A stretch of 64,000 nt of DNA from Allosaccharopolyspora coralli. Lineage in GTDB: Bacteria; Actinomycetota; Actinomycetes; Mycobacteriales; Pseudonocardiaceae. Shown here piece after piece: positions 44,822-55,846 of this stretch. Each line of letters starts with the position of its first letter. Position 1 is the first letter of the stretch. The notes under the pieces are model-generated. The model made no database searches. It saw nothing but the letters and a program-made list of their open reading frames with translations, and was not told the DNA's origin. Position numbers and translations under genes: made by a program. The stretch covers positions 496,001-560,000 of the forward strand of contig NZ_CP045929.1 of assembly GCF_009664835.1 (NCBI RefSeq), written 5' to 3'.

Positions 44822-45592
44822 ATGGCGGTTCGGACCGAAGGGTGGAGCGTCCGGCTCGACGGCCACGACATCGTGTCCGAAGTGGACATCGACGTCCGGA
44901 AGGGCGAGGTGTTCGGGATCGTCGGGCCGAACGGCAGCGGCAAGACCACCCTGCTCCGCTCCCTGTACCGGGCGCTGAATGCCTCCGCCGGAGCTGCCGA
45001 GGTCGCCGGTCTCGCGGTACCGACGACGCCACGGCGCCGGCTGGCCACGGTGCTCGCGGCCACCGTGCAGGAGCCCGTCCCCAGTGCCGCGTTCACCGTG
45101 CGGGACGTGGTCGGCCAGGGCAGGACGCCGCATCTCGGTCTGCTGCAGCCTATCCGGGACGCCGACCGCACGATCGTCGCGGACGCCCTGCGCGCCACCG
45201 CCGTCGAGCAGCACGCCGACCGCGACGTCCGCACGCTCTCCGGCGGCGAACGCCAGCGAGTCGCCATCGCCCGCGCACTCGCGCAACGGCCCGAGGTACT
45301 GGTGCTGGACGAACCCACCAATCACCTCGACCTGCGCCACCAGTTCGCGGTGCTCGAGCTGCTTCGCGAACTCGCGGCCGGGGGTCTCACCGTGGTCGTG
45401 ACGATGCACGACCTGCGGATGGCCGTCTCGTACTGCGACCGGCTCGCGGTGCTCGACGAAGGCCGTCTCGTCGCCACCGGAGCACCGAGCGACGTGCTCG
45501 GCCCCGACTTGCTGGCGGACGTGTTCGGCGTGCGCGGAAATCTTCGCCGAAACGGGCAGCGCTGGACGCTCGACCTCGAAGGGACGGTCTGA
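44822..45592 (+). CDS. btuD: Corrinoid ABC transporter ATP-binding protein (BtuD-like)
   Basis: A 256-residue ATPase. Walker A is GPNGSGKTT, the signature is LSGGERQR, Walker B is VLVLDEPTNHLD and the switch His is in MHDLRMA. ATG 44822 follows AAGGCGGAG. It would energise the BtuC-like permease. Its own ribosome site and the repeat array upstream raise the question of how it is co-expressed with btuFC. Confidence 0.92.
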   Translation: MAVRTEGWSVRLDGHDIVSEVDIDVRKGEVFGIVGPNGSGKTTLLRSLYRALNASAGAAEVAGLAVPTTPRRRLATVLAATVQEPVPSAAFTVRDVVGQGRTPHLGLLQPIRDADRTIVADALRATAVEQHADRDVRTLSGGERQRVAIARALAQRPEVLVLDEPTNHLDLRHQFAVLELLRELAAGGLTVVVTMHDLRMAVSYCDRLAVLDEGRLVATGAPSDVLGPDLLADVFGVRGNLRRNGQRWTLDLEGTV

Positions 45593-45596
45593 GCGG

Positions 45597-47093
45597 TCAG
45601 TCCAGCGGCCAGCTGTGCACGGGCTCGCCGATGTTGGTGAGCTCGACGTAGCGATGCAGCATCTCCGCGAGCGCCGCCCGGCGTTTCATCCCGGACCGTT
45701 CCAGGCTGACGACGAGATCGCGTTGCCACGACGCTCCGGTCTGGCGGGTCAGACAGCGTTGCTCGATCACTCCGAGATGGTGTTCCCGTGCACGATCCGA
45801 GACCCCGCACATGCGCAACCCTTCGTGCGCCATCGGCAGCAGCCTGCGCAGCACCAACTCGTCGGGCGCGATCCACCCGGTGCCCGGCCAGTACAACAGC
45901 GAGTCCATCCCGTTGCGGGCGCCCGTGTAGAAGTTCTCCTCCGCCGCCTCGAACGACATCTGCGTCCAGAGTGGACGGTCTTGTTCGGTCAGCGACCGTT
46001 GCACGCCGTAGAAGAACGCCGCGTTGGCGAGCACGTCGATCACCGTGGGGCCGGACGGCAGCACCCGGTTCTCCACCCGGAGATGCGGAACACCGTCGGT
46101 GATGTCGTAGACCGGTCGGTTCCACCGCCAGATCGTCCCGTTGTGCGCACGGAGTTCGGCCAGCGACGGCGCCTGCCCCGCGTCGAGAGCGCCGACAGGA
46201 TCCTCTTCGACCGGTTCCGGCAGCAGGGCGGGAAAGTAGCGGACGTTCTCCTCGAACAGGTCGAAGATCGAGGTGATCCAGCGCTCCCCGAACCACACCC
46301 TCGGCCGCACGCCCTGGTTCTTGAGCTCGACCGGCCGCGTGTCGGTGGACTGCGTGAACAACGGAACCCGGGTCTCGTGCCAGAGAGCCTTTCCCAGCAG
46401 GAACGGTGAGTTCGCACCGATCGCCAGTTGGACCCCCGCAATGCACTGCGCCGCGTTCCAGTGCGCGGAGAAGTCTTCCGGCGCCACCTGCAAGTGCAGC
46501 TGCACCGACGTCGACGCCGACTCGGGCAGGATCGAGTCCGCGTACGAACGCAGATGTTCCTTGTCGCCGCCGTCGAGCGGGCGGCCCTCCATCTCGAGCA
46601 GCATCTCCTCGCCCTTGGCGCGGAAGATCTGCTCGTTGAGCAGCGCGTAGCGCGGGGGTTTCGACAGCCAACGCGGGTCGAGGTGCTCGGTGAACATCGT
46701 CGGCAGCGTGCCGATCATGACCATTTTCGCGCCGGCGTCGTGAGCCTTGTGGTCCGCGCCGATCAGTGCGCGGCGCAGCTCGTCCTCCAGCAGGAGCGCG
46801 TTCTCACCCGCCAGCGCTCGCGGCCGCACGTTGATCTCCACGTTGTGCTGGCCGAGTTCGGTGGTGAACGACTCGTCGTCGATCTTCTGCAGCACGACCG
46901 AGTTCGACATCGACGGAGCCATCGTCTCGTCGACGAGACTGAGTTCGATCTCCAGCCCCATCTGCTGGTGCGGGAAGGAGAAGTTGCCGTCGGCGAGCAT
47001 CCGGGCGAGTGCGTCGAGCCCCCGCTGCATCTTGTCCCGGTACCGCTGCCGGTCGACCGACCTGAATGTCCGGTTCGTCTCGTCCGTGCCCAT
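45597..47093 (-). CDS. Glutamate-cysteine ligase family 2 (GCS2-like) protein
   Basis: A 498-residue carboxylate-amine ligase-type protein from ATG 47093, preceded by GGGGGAG. Visible motifs are QMGLEIELSLVD, TELGQHNVEINV, STSVQLHLQVAPEDF, AIGANSPFLLGKALW and LRVENRVLPSGPT, which fit the GCS2 fold. The actinobacterial thiol is mycothiol, whose GshA-like step uses another enzyme (MshC), so this protein may act on a different amine. The gene converges with btuD, 4 bp apart. Confidence 0.82.
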   Translation of the reverse strand: MGTDETNRTFRSVDRQRYRDKMQRGLDALARMLADGNFSFPHQQMGLEIELSLVDETMAPSMSNSVVLQKIDDESFTTELGQHNVEINVRPRALAGENALLLEDELRRALIGADHKAHDAGAKMVMIGTLPTMFTEHLDPRWLSKPPRYALLNEQIFRAKGEEMLLEMEGRPLDGGDKEHLRSYADSILPESASTSVQLHLQVAPEDFSAHWNAAQCIAGVQLAIGANSPFLLGKALWHETRVPLFTQSTDTRPVELKNQGVRPRVWFGERWITSIFDLFEENVRYFPALLPEPVEEDPVGALDAGQAPSLAELRAHNGTIWRWNRPVYDITDGVPHLRVENRVLPSGPTVIDVLANAAFFYGVQRSLTEQDRPLWTQMSFEAAEENFYTGARNGMDSLLYWPGTGWIAPDELVLRRLLPMAHEGLRMCGVSDRAREHHLGVIEQRCLTRQTGASWQRDLVVSLERSGMKRRAALAEMLHRYVELTNIGEPVHSWPLD

Positions 47094-47318
47094 GCCGCAC
47101 TCCCCCGCTTCGGTTGGTCGGCACGCCAGAGAATTCACCGTGACACACGCCCCGAGGCCGGGCCAGCGGCCAAAACGGTGTTCCGGCAGGCCACGCGTGG
47201 TGGTCGAAATCCCTGCCGGAGCGGGCTTGCTGCGCCGTCGGGACCCATCGCGGATGGCTGATCGGCTTCGGCGTCGGGCCGATCGGAGCAGGCCCGCGGC
47301 TCAGGCCAGGGCCGGGTA

Positions 47319-48671
47319 TCACACAGCGTCGCGACCGGGCCCGCGAGCCACAGTGACCGGCGCGGGGGTGTGGCGACGGCGACCGAGCGCCCACCACGTC
47401 ACGGTGGCCGCGAGTGCCACCCCGAACATCACCAGAGCCATCGGAAGCGCCGACTCGACGCCGCCGAGACCGACGAGGGGAGCGGCGAGCGCGCCGATCA
47501 CGAACTGGCACGCCCCCAGCAGCGCGGAAGCACTGCCGGAAACCTCCCGGTGATCGGCCAACGCCAGCATCGCCGCATTCGGCATCACGAACCCCATGCA
47601 CGAGATGAGGACGAACATCGCTGCCAGTACCGCCACCAACGGGAGCCCCGCCGCCACCGTCGTGACGAGAACGGCCCCGGAAACGGTGGCCGCGATCAGC
47701 GCCCTGCCCAACAGCTGCTGTTCGGTGGCGACGCGGCCCGCGAGCAGACCGTTGATCTGCCCGCACGCGACGAGGCCGACCGAGTTCAGCCCGAACGTGA
47801 GCGCGAACGCCTGGGGCGACATGCCGTAGACGTCCTGCAACACGTACGACGATCCGGAGACGTAGGCGAACATCACCGCGATACCGAAACCGGCGGCCAA
47901 GGCATTACCGAGGAACGACCGGGTGCGCAGCAACATGCCGAACGTGCGCGCGGTCGCCCGCCACTTCAACGGCTGCCGCCAGCGTTGCGGCTTCGTCTCG
48001 GGGAGGGCGAACGCCACCACGGCCAGCAACAACGCGCCGAACCCGGCGAGCACGACGAAGACCCCGCGCCATGTCGTGTAGGTGAGCACGCCGCCGCCGA
48101 TCACCGGCGCCAGAATCGGCGCGAGGCCGGTCACCAGCATCAACGCGGAGAAGAAGCGGGTCGCCTCGGCACCCGAGTACAGGTCGCGGATCGCCGCCCG
48201 CGCGATGACCATCCCGGCCGCAGCGCTGAGACCCTGCACGAGCCTCAGCACGGTCAGCTGCTCCACGGAGACGGCGACCGCACACAACACCGACACCACC
48301 GTGTACAGCGACACCCCCACCAGCAGGGGGCCGCGCCTGCCGACGGCGTCGCTGACCGGGCCCGCGATGAGCTGCCCGAACGCCAAGCCCAGCAGCACCG
48401 TCGTCAGGGTCAGCTGTGCCTGCGCCGAGGACGTCCCGAGAGCCGTGGTCAGCTGCGGCAACGCGGGCAGGTACATGTCGACCGACAACGGGCCGAACGC
48501 GGTGAGCCCACCGAGAATCAGCGCGAACCGCAGTTTCGAGCCGCGCGGCGCCGGTTCCGGCGGGTCCGAGGCGACACCGACCGTCGCTTCCGCGAGTGTT
48601 CCCGCGGCGACCTCGGGATCGTGCCTGGTCACGTCGGCGCGCGCGCTGGTGACGTCGTCGCCCGGGGGCAT
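47319..48671 (-). CDS. Bcr/CflA-type multidrug efflux MFS transporter
   Basis: A 450-residue 12-span transporter. The Bcr/CflA signature is DMYLPALPQLTTALGTSSAQ, with motif A GPVSDAVGRRGPLLVGVSLY and RLVQGLSAAAGMVIARAAIRD. A 40-residue soluble N-terminus precedes span 1. It probably exports drugs or small metabolites with proton antiport. It is divergent from the TrmH gene across 247 bp that hold both promoters and nothing else I can name. Confidence 0.92.
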   Translation of the reverse strand: MPPGDDVTSARADVTRHDPEVAAGTLAEATVGVASDPPEPAPRGSKLRFALILGGLTAFGPLSVDMYLPALPQLTTALGTSSAQAQLTLTTVLLGLAFGQLIAGPVSDAVGRRGPLLVGVSLYTVVSVLCAVAVSVEQLTVLRLVQGLSAAAGMVIARAAIRDLYSGAEATRFFSALMLVTGLAPILAPVIGGGVLTYTTWRGVFVVLAGFGALLLAVVAFALPETKPQRWRQPLKWRATARTFGMLLRTRSFLGNALAAGFGIAVMFAYVSGSSYVLQDVYGMSPQAFALTFGLNSVGLVACGQINGLLAGRVATEQQLLGRALIAATVSGAVLVTTVAAGLPLVAVLAAMFVLISCMGFVMPNAAMLALADHREVSGSASALLGACQFVIGALAAPLVGLGGVESALPMALVMFGVALAATVTWWALGRRRHTPAPVTVARGPGRDAV

Positions 48672-48918
48672 GGGGCTCCTCGCGGTCGGGGTGCGGCGTG
48701 GTGGTGGCAGTCAGTCCGGGCGCCACACCGTTCTACCCGAACGGTCGCGTGTCGTTCCCGTTCACCTCCGTCAGGTGTGACGAACTCGACCGAGGCAGAG
48801 GGCGCGCGGGTTGATGTGCGTCGGTGGTTCCGCGGGTGGCGGCCCACGCAGCTGACGGGACCCGGCAGGGCTCGATGCCGCGGCGGAACACCCCGGCGCG
48901 AGATGCGAAAATGAGCAC

Positions 48919-49725
48919 GTGGCGACGGTGATCGAAGTGACCGAGGTCGACGACCCCCGCGTGGACGACTTTCGCGACCTCGCCACCGCCGACCGCCGAC
49001 CGGACCGGCCCGGGGGACGCGGGCTCGTCATCGCCGAAGGCGTCGTCGTGGTGGAACGGCTCCTCGCCTCGCCGTACCCGGTGCGCTCGCTGCTCGGGGT
49101 GCGCCGCAGGCTCGACGCACTCGCCGAGCCGCTCGCCGCCGTCGACGTTCCCGCGCACGTCGCCGAGGCCGACGTGATGGCCCGGGTGGTCGGATTCCAT
49201 CTCAACCGGGGTGTGCTCGCCGTCGCCGACAGAGCCCCTGTCCCGGACCTCGACGTGCTGCTCGCGCGCAGCAAGCGGGTCGCGGTCCTCGAAGGCATCG
49301 GGGACCACGAGAACCTCGGCTCGCTGTTCCGCAACGCCGCCGCGCTCGGTGTCGACGCGATCCTGCTCGGTCCCGGCAGCTCCGACCCGCTGTACCGGCG
49401 CAGCGTTCGGGTGTCGATGGGACACGTGCTGCGGGTGCCGTTCGCTCCGGTCGAGAGCATGTCGGCGGTGTTCGAGGCGCTGACCGCTCACGGCTACCGG
49501 ACCGCCGCCCTCACCCCACGCCCGAACGCAGTGCCGCTGCGCGAGGCCGAACTGGACGACGACAAGGTCGCGGTCCTGCTCGGCTCCGAAGGCCCCGGAC
49601 TCACCGAGGAGGCCCTTGCCGGTGCGGACACGACAGTGCGCATTCCGATGGCCGACGGTGTCGACTCGCTCAACGTCGCCACCTCCGCCGCCGTCGCTTT
49701 CCACGCGATGAACGGGGCCGCATGA
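48919..49725 (+). CDS. TrmH/SpoU family RNA 2'-O-methyltransferase
   Basis: A 268-residue SPOUT methyltransferase. Motif 1 is GDHENLGSLFRNAAALGVDA, motif 2 is VLLGSEGPGLTEE and motif 3 is IPMADGVDSLNVATSAAVA. A roughly 100-residue N-terminal substrate-binding domain precedes it. It methylates a ribose in rRNA or tRNA using SAM; the exact site is unknown. It matches Rv0881 by position. The stop overlaps the next ATG. Confidence 0.93.
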   Translation: MATVIEVTEVDDPRVDDFRDLATADRRPDRPGGRGLVIAEGVVVVERLLASPYPVRSLLGVRRRLDALAEPLAAVDVPAHVAEADVMARVVGFHLNRGVLAVADRAPVPDLDVLLARSKRVAVLEGIGDHENLGSLFRNAAALGVDAILLGPGSSDPLYRRSVRVSMGHVLRVPFAPVESMSAVFEALTAHGYRTAALTPRPNAVPLREAELDDDKVAVLLGSEGPGLTEEALAGADTTVRIPMADGVDSLNVATSAAVAFHAMNGAA

Positions 49726-50282
49726 CGCCGAAGGTGGAACTGGGCGTCGCCGACGGTCGCCCGGTGCTCGTGATCGCTCCGCAGCGGCGGGAGATCGATC
49801 CCGCCCACTGCCGACTGCCACCCGGGCTCGTCGACGCGCTACAGGAATGGGCGCGGATCGCCGCGAGCGTCCAGGAAGCCGACGCCCGCGCCGACGCCGT
49901 GTCCCGGCGCGGGCGCCAACTCGCCGCGCGAGTCGCGCAGTCGCTCGGCGACGAGATCGGATACCACGATCCCGTGACCGGCGACGTTCACCGGGTCGTC
50001 CACCGCAGCGAACCGCCCGAGTCGACGCCGTGGGCGACCGGGCTCACCGTCGCCGCGATCGTCGCGGCGATCACGGCGACCGCGCTCGTCATTGTCACCG
50101 CCGGTCTCACCCAGGTGAACGTGCTGCTCGCGATCGCCGTCAACCTCGCCGTGGCCGCCGGATTCGCACCGTCCATCTGGCTCGGGCGGCGCGTGCTCGT
50201 GTGGCGCTGGGTCGCCTACGGCGTCGCAGCGGGGATCGTCCTGGCCTGGATCGGCCTGCTGTTCAGCCTGCTCGGGGCTTGA
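49722..50282 (+). CDS. DUF2537 membrane protein
   Basis: A 186-residue protein with a soluble N-terminal half (VELGVADGRPVLVIAPQRRE) and three or so C-terminal spans (WATGLTVAAIVAAITATALV; LLAIAVNLAVAAGFAPSIWL; WVAYGVAAGIVLAWIGLLFS). This fits DUF2537, of which Rv0882 in the same syntenic place is a member. Its function is unknown. It is coupled to trmH by a 4-bp overlap. Confidence 0.82.
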   Translation: MTPKVELGVADGRPVLVIAPQRREIDPAHCRLPPGLVDALQEWARIAASVQEADARADAVSRRGRQLAARVAQSLGDEIGYHDPVTGDVHRVVHRSEPPESTPWATGLTVAAIVAAITATALVIVTAGLTQVNVLLAIAVNLAVAAGFAPSIWLGRRVLVWRWVAYGVAAGIVLAWIGLLFSLLGA

Positions 50283-50464
50283 GAAGGCATTTCGGAACGT
50301 GGGCAGAGGGTCCGATACCGCGGTGTAGGAGAACCCCTGCCTGAGGAGGGACGAACTGGAACGGAGCCTCGCACCGTGCCGCGACTGATCGGGTGTGAGG
50401 CGTGCCCTACGGCACACATGCCAGTCCCCACACGCCCTCTGACGCGCCGAGGCGTGAGCCGCCG

Positions 50465-51475
50465 TCAGCGGTGGGAGCGGACTCCCAGCAGGACGTCCTC
50501 CCAGGACGGGACGATCGGATGGTTCTTGCGGCCCCGACGCGGCGACTCCGGCGCGCGCTGGTCCTCCGGCGCCTCCGCAGACTCCTCCGGGTCGGTGAGC
50601 GGCAGCTCCTCGACCTCGGCCATCGGAGGCTCGTCGACCTCGGCGACCGGAGGCTCCTCGGCCTGCACCGGCTCCACCGGTTCCGGCTCCGGGGCGGGTT
50701 TGCGCTCGGCGCGCTGCGGCATGTCCAGCGGCGGGATCGACGGGGTGGCGCTGCGCCGCGGCTGCGGCGGGGCAGCGGTCGGTTGCTCCGCGACCGGGAG
50801 GCTCTGCTGACCCTCGTCGGTCTCCTCGTCCTGGTCGAGCTCGAGCGCCTCCCGTGCCAGTTCCGTCACCGGGCGCACCGTGCGCAGCGGGCGATTCGGC
50901 GCCGGGTCGAGCAGGTCGGCGGCGTGATCGTCCAGCGCGGCCACCGTGCCGCCGTGCGCGCCCGGGTGAAAGACCCAGCGCGCGACGTTGTCCGAGCGGC
51001 CCGCGTTCCAGCGAAGCTGCACGACCCACTTGCCGTCGTCGCCCCGCCACGAGTCCCAGCTGGTCTCCGCGTAGTCGTGGCCGCGCATCCCGAAGGTGTG
51101 CGCCACGACCTCACCGAGCGTCTGCACGTCCGGCCCGTCCTCCCGGACCGGGTGCGCGCGCTGGGCCATCTCCGCGGTCCGGGTCCGCTCGAGCAGCACC
51201 GGGTAGGCGTAGCGCTCCACCTTCTGCTCCGGGATTCCCGACGAGGCCGCGACCTGCTCCACCGAGGCGCCCGACCGGATCCGTGCCTGGATCTCCCGAG
51301 GACGCATCTGGGCCTCCAACTCGATCTGCACCTGGCCGAGTCGGGTCAGATCGCCGCGGGCGGCCGCGCGCAGCCGCTCGTCCGCGGGCACCGAGAAACG
51401 GTCGCCCGTCTCCGGGTCCTCACAGACGACGGTCTCACCGTCCTCGTCGAGCCCGACCACCCGCAGCGCTCGCAT
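50465..51475 (-). CDS. sepH: Septation protein SepH
   Basis: A 336-residue protein. The N-terminal DUF3071 domain starts MRALRVVGLDEDGETVVCED and includes a helix-turn-helix-like segment (ARIRSGASVEQVAASSGIPE). A W-rich region (WRGDDGKWVVQLRW) and a long acidic Pro/Glu linker follow. The tail HPIVPSWEDVLLGVR is the conserved C-terminal box. SepH binds FtsZ and promotes filament assembly and septum formation in actinomycetes. It corresponds to Rv0883c and neighbours serC as in mycobacteria. Confidence 0.93.
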   Translation of the reverse strand: MRALRVVGLDEDGETVVCEDPETGDRFSVPADERLRAAARGDLTRLGQVQIELEAQMRPREIQARIRSGASVEQVAASSGIPEQKVERYAYPVLLERTRTAEMAQRAHPVREDGPDVQTLGEVVAHTFGMRGHDYAETSWDSWRGDDGKWVVQLRWNAGRSDNVARWVFHPGAHGGTVAALDDHAADLLDPAPNRPLRTVRPVTELAREALELDQDEETDEGQQSLPVAEQPTAAPPQPRRSATPSIPPLDMPQRAERKPAPEPEPVEPVQAEEPPVAEVDEPPMAEVEELPLTDPEESAEAPEDQRAPESPRRGRKNHPIVPSWEDVLLGVRSHR

Positions 51476-51666
51476 ATGCCAGCCTCCCGCCGACTACATG
51501 TCACCAAGCTGTGACGATAGCGCGGCGCGGCGTCTTGACGAGTGAGGCGCGCCGGGCCGCACAGTTCGTTGTCACCATCTTTCCTGATCTGACGTGATTC
51601 CGCCGCCGCAGTGACGCGGATCGATCCGCCCGACGAATGCCGCTGCCGGGACCGTCCGAGATGGAC

Positions 51667-51700
51667 GAATCCCCGGGCTCCACTGGGAACCCGGGGATTC
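51667..51700 (-). terminator. serC terminator hairpin
   Basis: GAATCCCCGGG (51667-51677) pairs with CCCGGGGATTC (51690-51700). It lies 28 bp after the serC stop. Confidence 0.75.
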
Positions 51701-51727
51701 GGCGCTGTGCGGGGAGAAAACGGTTGA

Positions 51728-53154
<1,427 letters not shown>

Positions 53155-53184
53155 TCCACAGCATCGTCACTCGGACGGGTGAGT

Positions 53185-54342
53185 TCAGCTCGCGGGGGCG
53201 GGGAGGGGTGCCACCCCGCCCCAGCCGGCGACGTCGTCGAGCGAGCGGGACTCCGGACCGACGTACTTCGCCGACGGACGCACCAGCCGACCGGTGCGCT
53301 TCTGCTCGAGCACGTGAGCCGACCAGCCCGCGGTCCGGGCGCAGGTGAACATCGCGGGCATCATCGGCGGCGGGACCTCGGCGAAATCCAGCACGACGGC
53401 GGCCCAGAACTCGACGTTCGTCTCGATCGCGCGGTCCGGACGGCGCTCGCGGAGCACCGACAACGCCGCCTGCTCCAGCGCGGCGGCGGCATCGAAACGG
53501 GGCGCGGCGAGACGGCGGCAGGTCGCACGCAACACCCGCGCACGAGGGTCCTCGGCGCGGTACACGCGGTGCCCGAAGCCCATGAGCCGCTCACCACGGT
53601 CCAGGATGCCTTCGACCACACCGCGCGGATCGCCGGTGCGCTCGACCTCCTCGACCATCGGCAACACGCGGGCGGGCGCTCCCCCGTGCAGCGGACCGGA
53701 CATGGCGCCGACGGCGCCGGAGAGGGTCGCCGCGACGTCGGCGCCGGTGGATGCCACGACGCGGGCGGTGAACGTGGAGGCGTTGAGCCCGTGCTCGGCC
53801 GCCGAGACCCAGTAGGCGTCGAGAGCTTCGACGTGCGCGGGGTTCGCCTCGCCGCGCCACCGGGTCAGGAACCGCTCCGTGGCACCGGCGTGGGCGTCGA
53901 CCTCAGGCTGCGGCACCGGAGACTGTGCCCCACGAGCAGACTGGGCGACGAAGTCCAGGGCGAGGGCGGAGGTCCAGGCCAGGTGGTCCCGAGCCTGGGC
54001 GTCGTCGACGTCGAGCAGCGGGCGCATGCCCAGCGTCGGTGCCAACGTGGCCAGGGAACTCTGTGCGTCCACGCGAACGTCGCCGGTGGAGACCGGCAGC
54101 GTCATGGGCGGTGCTGGCGGCAGCGCGTCGCCGAACCGGCCGTCGACCAGCAACGACCACACGTCGCCGAACGGGACACGGCCCGCCAGGTCCTCGATGT
54201 CCACGCCCCGGTATCGCAGCGCGCCGCCGTCCCGGTCGGGCTCGGCGATCTCGGTGTGGAACGCGACGACGCCTTCCAGCCCCGGACTGAACGTCGTCTC
54301 GGGAGGGGTCGGTGCGTGGGAAGCTGCCTGAGCTGCGGACAT
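53185..54342 (-). CDS. citA: Citrate synthase 2
   Basis: A 385-residue citrate synthase of the short actinobacterial CitA type. Active-site regions are GPLHGGAPARVLPMVEEVER, LMGFGHRVYRAEDPRAR and ETNVEFWAAVVLDFAEVPPP. It condenses oxaloacetate and acetyl-CoA (or possibly propionyl-CoA). A ribosome site (GGAGACGAGG) precedes ATG 54342. It is divergent from pdxH and equivalent to Rv0889c. Confidence 0.94.
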   Translation of the reverse strand: MSAAQAASHAPTPPETTFSPGLEGVVAFHTEIAEPDRDGGALRYRGVDIEDLAGRVPFGDVWSLLVDGRFGDALPPAPPMTLPVSTGDVRVDAQSSLATLAPTLGMRPLLDVDDAQARDHLAWTSALALDFVAQSARGAQSPVPQPEVDAHAGATERFLTRWRGEANPAHVEALDAYWVSAAEHGLNASTFTARVVASTGADVAATLSGAVGAMSGPLHGGAPARVLPMVEEVERTGDPRGVVEGILDRGERLMGFGHRVYRAEDPRARVLRATCRRLAAPRFDAAAALEQAALSVLRERRPDRAIETNVEFWAAVVLDFAEVPPPMMPAMFTCARTAGWSAHVLEQKRTGRLVRPSAKYVGPESRSLDDVAGWGGVAPLPAPAS

Positions 54343-54833
54343 GATTGCCTCGTCTCCTCGCTGAGCCGGTCCGACGGAGCGTTCCGACGGCTGTGGATGG
54401 TGCGTGGCGGGGTGCGAGGTTGCGACGAGGCGGCCCTGGCGTTGGACAACAGTGCACCCGCGGGTGGCGCGGCGGCAATCATCCGACCCGGGCCGGGTGC
54501 ATGACAGTGATCACATTCGGCTTCGAGGCGGGCTCGCAGCGTTCCGGCTGTGCCGGGCTCGTGGGTTATGGGCATGTTGGTGAGCGGGGCTTGAGTGTTC
54601 AGTGTGTGACCGAACACTGAATTGATTACGGAATCGATCGGGCCGACGCCTGGCATTCGGCACGTGTTCGCGCCGCGTTTACGGTCGAGTGGTCGGCGCT
54701 GTCGGCTGCTTCGCACGTTCGCGGGCTGTCGTCAGGGCCTCGCACCCCGTACTGTCCGGCGTCAGCCGCAGGACACGCCCAGTCACCACGAGCGCGCCCA
54801 GCCACGTCGGGCGGACCCAGGGAGGACGAGCCG
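54343..54833. promoter_or_regulatory. citA-pdxH divergent control region
   Basis: 491 bp with no credible gene. It holds an inverted repeat, TTCAGTGT (54598-54605) and ACACTGAA (54614-54621), with an overlapping GTGTTC/GAACAC pair (54595-54600, 54612-54617). A shared regulator could bind here. The rest shows no recognised signal apart from the start-proximal ribosome sites. Confidence 0.45.
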
Positions 54834-55490
54834 ATGACGCCCGAGGCGAAGACCACGCTGCCCTCGATGCGCGTGTCCTACGAGGCCGGAGCGCTCGACG
54901 AGACGTTCCTCGCCGACACCTGGCACGAGCAACTGCAGCTCTGGTTCGACGAAGCGGTGGGCGCCGAACTGCCCGAACCGAACGCCATGGTCCTCGCCAC
55001 CGCCGACGCGGACGGGATGCCGTCGTCGCGAACCGTGCTGTGCAAGGGGTTCGACGAGCGTGGGCTCGTGCTCTTCACCAACTACACCTCGGCGAAAAGC
55101 CACGACCTGTCCGCGACGCGGGTCGCGGCGGCCACGTTCCCCTGGTACGCGATGCAGCGCCAGGTCAACGTGCGCGGCGAGGTCGAGAAGGTGCGGTCCG
55201 ACGAGACCGCGGAGTACTGGGCGCAGCGGCCCCGGGGTTCACAACTCGGCGCGTGGGCGTCACCGCAGTCGCGGGTGGTCACCGGACGCCCGGCCTTGCA
55301 GTCGGCGCTGACCGGCATCGAGCGTCGGTTCGCCGACGCGGAGAAGGTGCCGGTGCCGCCGCACTGGGGCGGCTGGCGGATCCGGCCGGACGTGGTGGAG
55401 TTCTGGCAGGGGCGCCCGGACCGGCTGCACGACAGGCTCCGATTCCGCCGCGAGGGCGAGTCCTTCACCGTCGAGCGCCTCGCCCCCTGA
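54834..55490 (+). CDS. pdxH: Pyridoxamine 5'-phosphate oxidase
   Basis: A 218-residue FMN enzyme. Motifs are MVLATADADGMPSSRTVLCK, GLVLFTNYTSAKSHDL, QVNVRGEVEKV, ASPQSRVV and a C-terminal WGGWRIRPDVVEFWQG followed by RFRREGESF. It oxidises PNP or PMP to pyridoxal phosphate, the cofactor needed by SerC nearby. ATG 54834 follows a GGGAGGAC site. Confidence 0.95.
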   Translation: MTPEAKTTLPSMRVSYEAGALDETFLADTWHEQLQLWFDEAVGAELPEPNAMVLATADADGMPSSRTVLCKGFDERGLVLFTNYTSAKSHDLSATRVAAATFPWYAMQRQVNVRGEVEKVRSDETAEYWAQRPRGSQLGAWASPQSRVVTGRPALQSALTGIERRFADAEKVPVPPHWGGWRIRPDVVEFWQGRPDRLHDRLRFRREGESFTVERLAP

Positions 55491-55561
55491 CCCGGCCCCA
55501 GCCGCGAGCCTCCCCACCCCGACCGGAGCCCTCCAGCCTCCCGTCACCCACCCACGCCCCC

Positions 55562-55620
55562 TGTGGACAACTCCACCCCTTGTGGACAACGAGGTGGCAA
55601 ATTCGCGCGAATTTGCCACC
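55562..55620. repeat. Family B composite element (copy 1 of a pair)
   Basis: Two perfect TGTGGACAA boxes (55562-55570 and 55581-55589) are followed 3 bp later by a perfect 28-bp palindrome, 55593-55620, with half-site GGTGGCAAATTCGC. It lies downstream of pdxH. Confidence 0.82.
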
Positions 55621-55749
55621 GGGATCCGGCCGTGCGCGACGGTCGTGGACCGGCTGCCGGGCGGTTCCGTCGAGGCCGTGGGCAGCGGGTGGAGGGCAGG
55701 GGAGTCTCCGGGCTCACGGTTCGTGAATCTCCGAGTGACCACATCGGGT

Positions 55750-55808
55750 TGTGGACAACTCCGCCCCTTGTGGACAACGAGGTGGCAAATTCGCGCGAAT
55801 TTGCCACC
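55750..55808. repeat. Family B composite element (copy 2 of a pair)
   Basis: TGTGGACAA at 55750-55758 and 55769-55777, then the same 28-bp palindrome at 55781-55808. It lies 188 bp after copy 1 and 39 bp before the MFS start, so it also borders that promoter region. Confidence 0.82.
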
Positions 55809-55846
55809 CCCCTGGGCGGGTGAGGGGCGGGGATAGAGTCCGGGGG

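Noticed and set aside
47094-47318. A gene between the GCS2 and Bcr/CflA genes
   Set aside because: No frame here has a start signal or protein-like composition; it is intergenic.
55562-55777. Origin of replication suggested by four DnaA-box-like 9-mers
   Set aside because: No dnaA, dnaN or gyrase genes nearby, no AT-rich unwinding region, and the same boxes recur in the dispersed family B element.
55563-55836. Short plus-strand frames starting MDNS/MDNE over the family B elements
   Set aside because: They simply translate the repeated boxes and palindrome; the similarity between them is DNA repeat identity.
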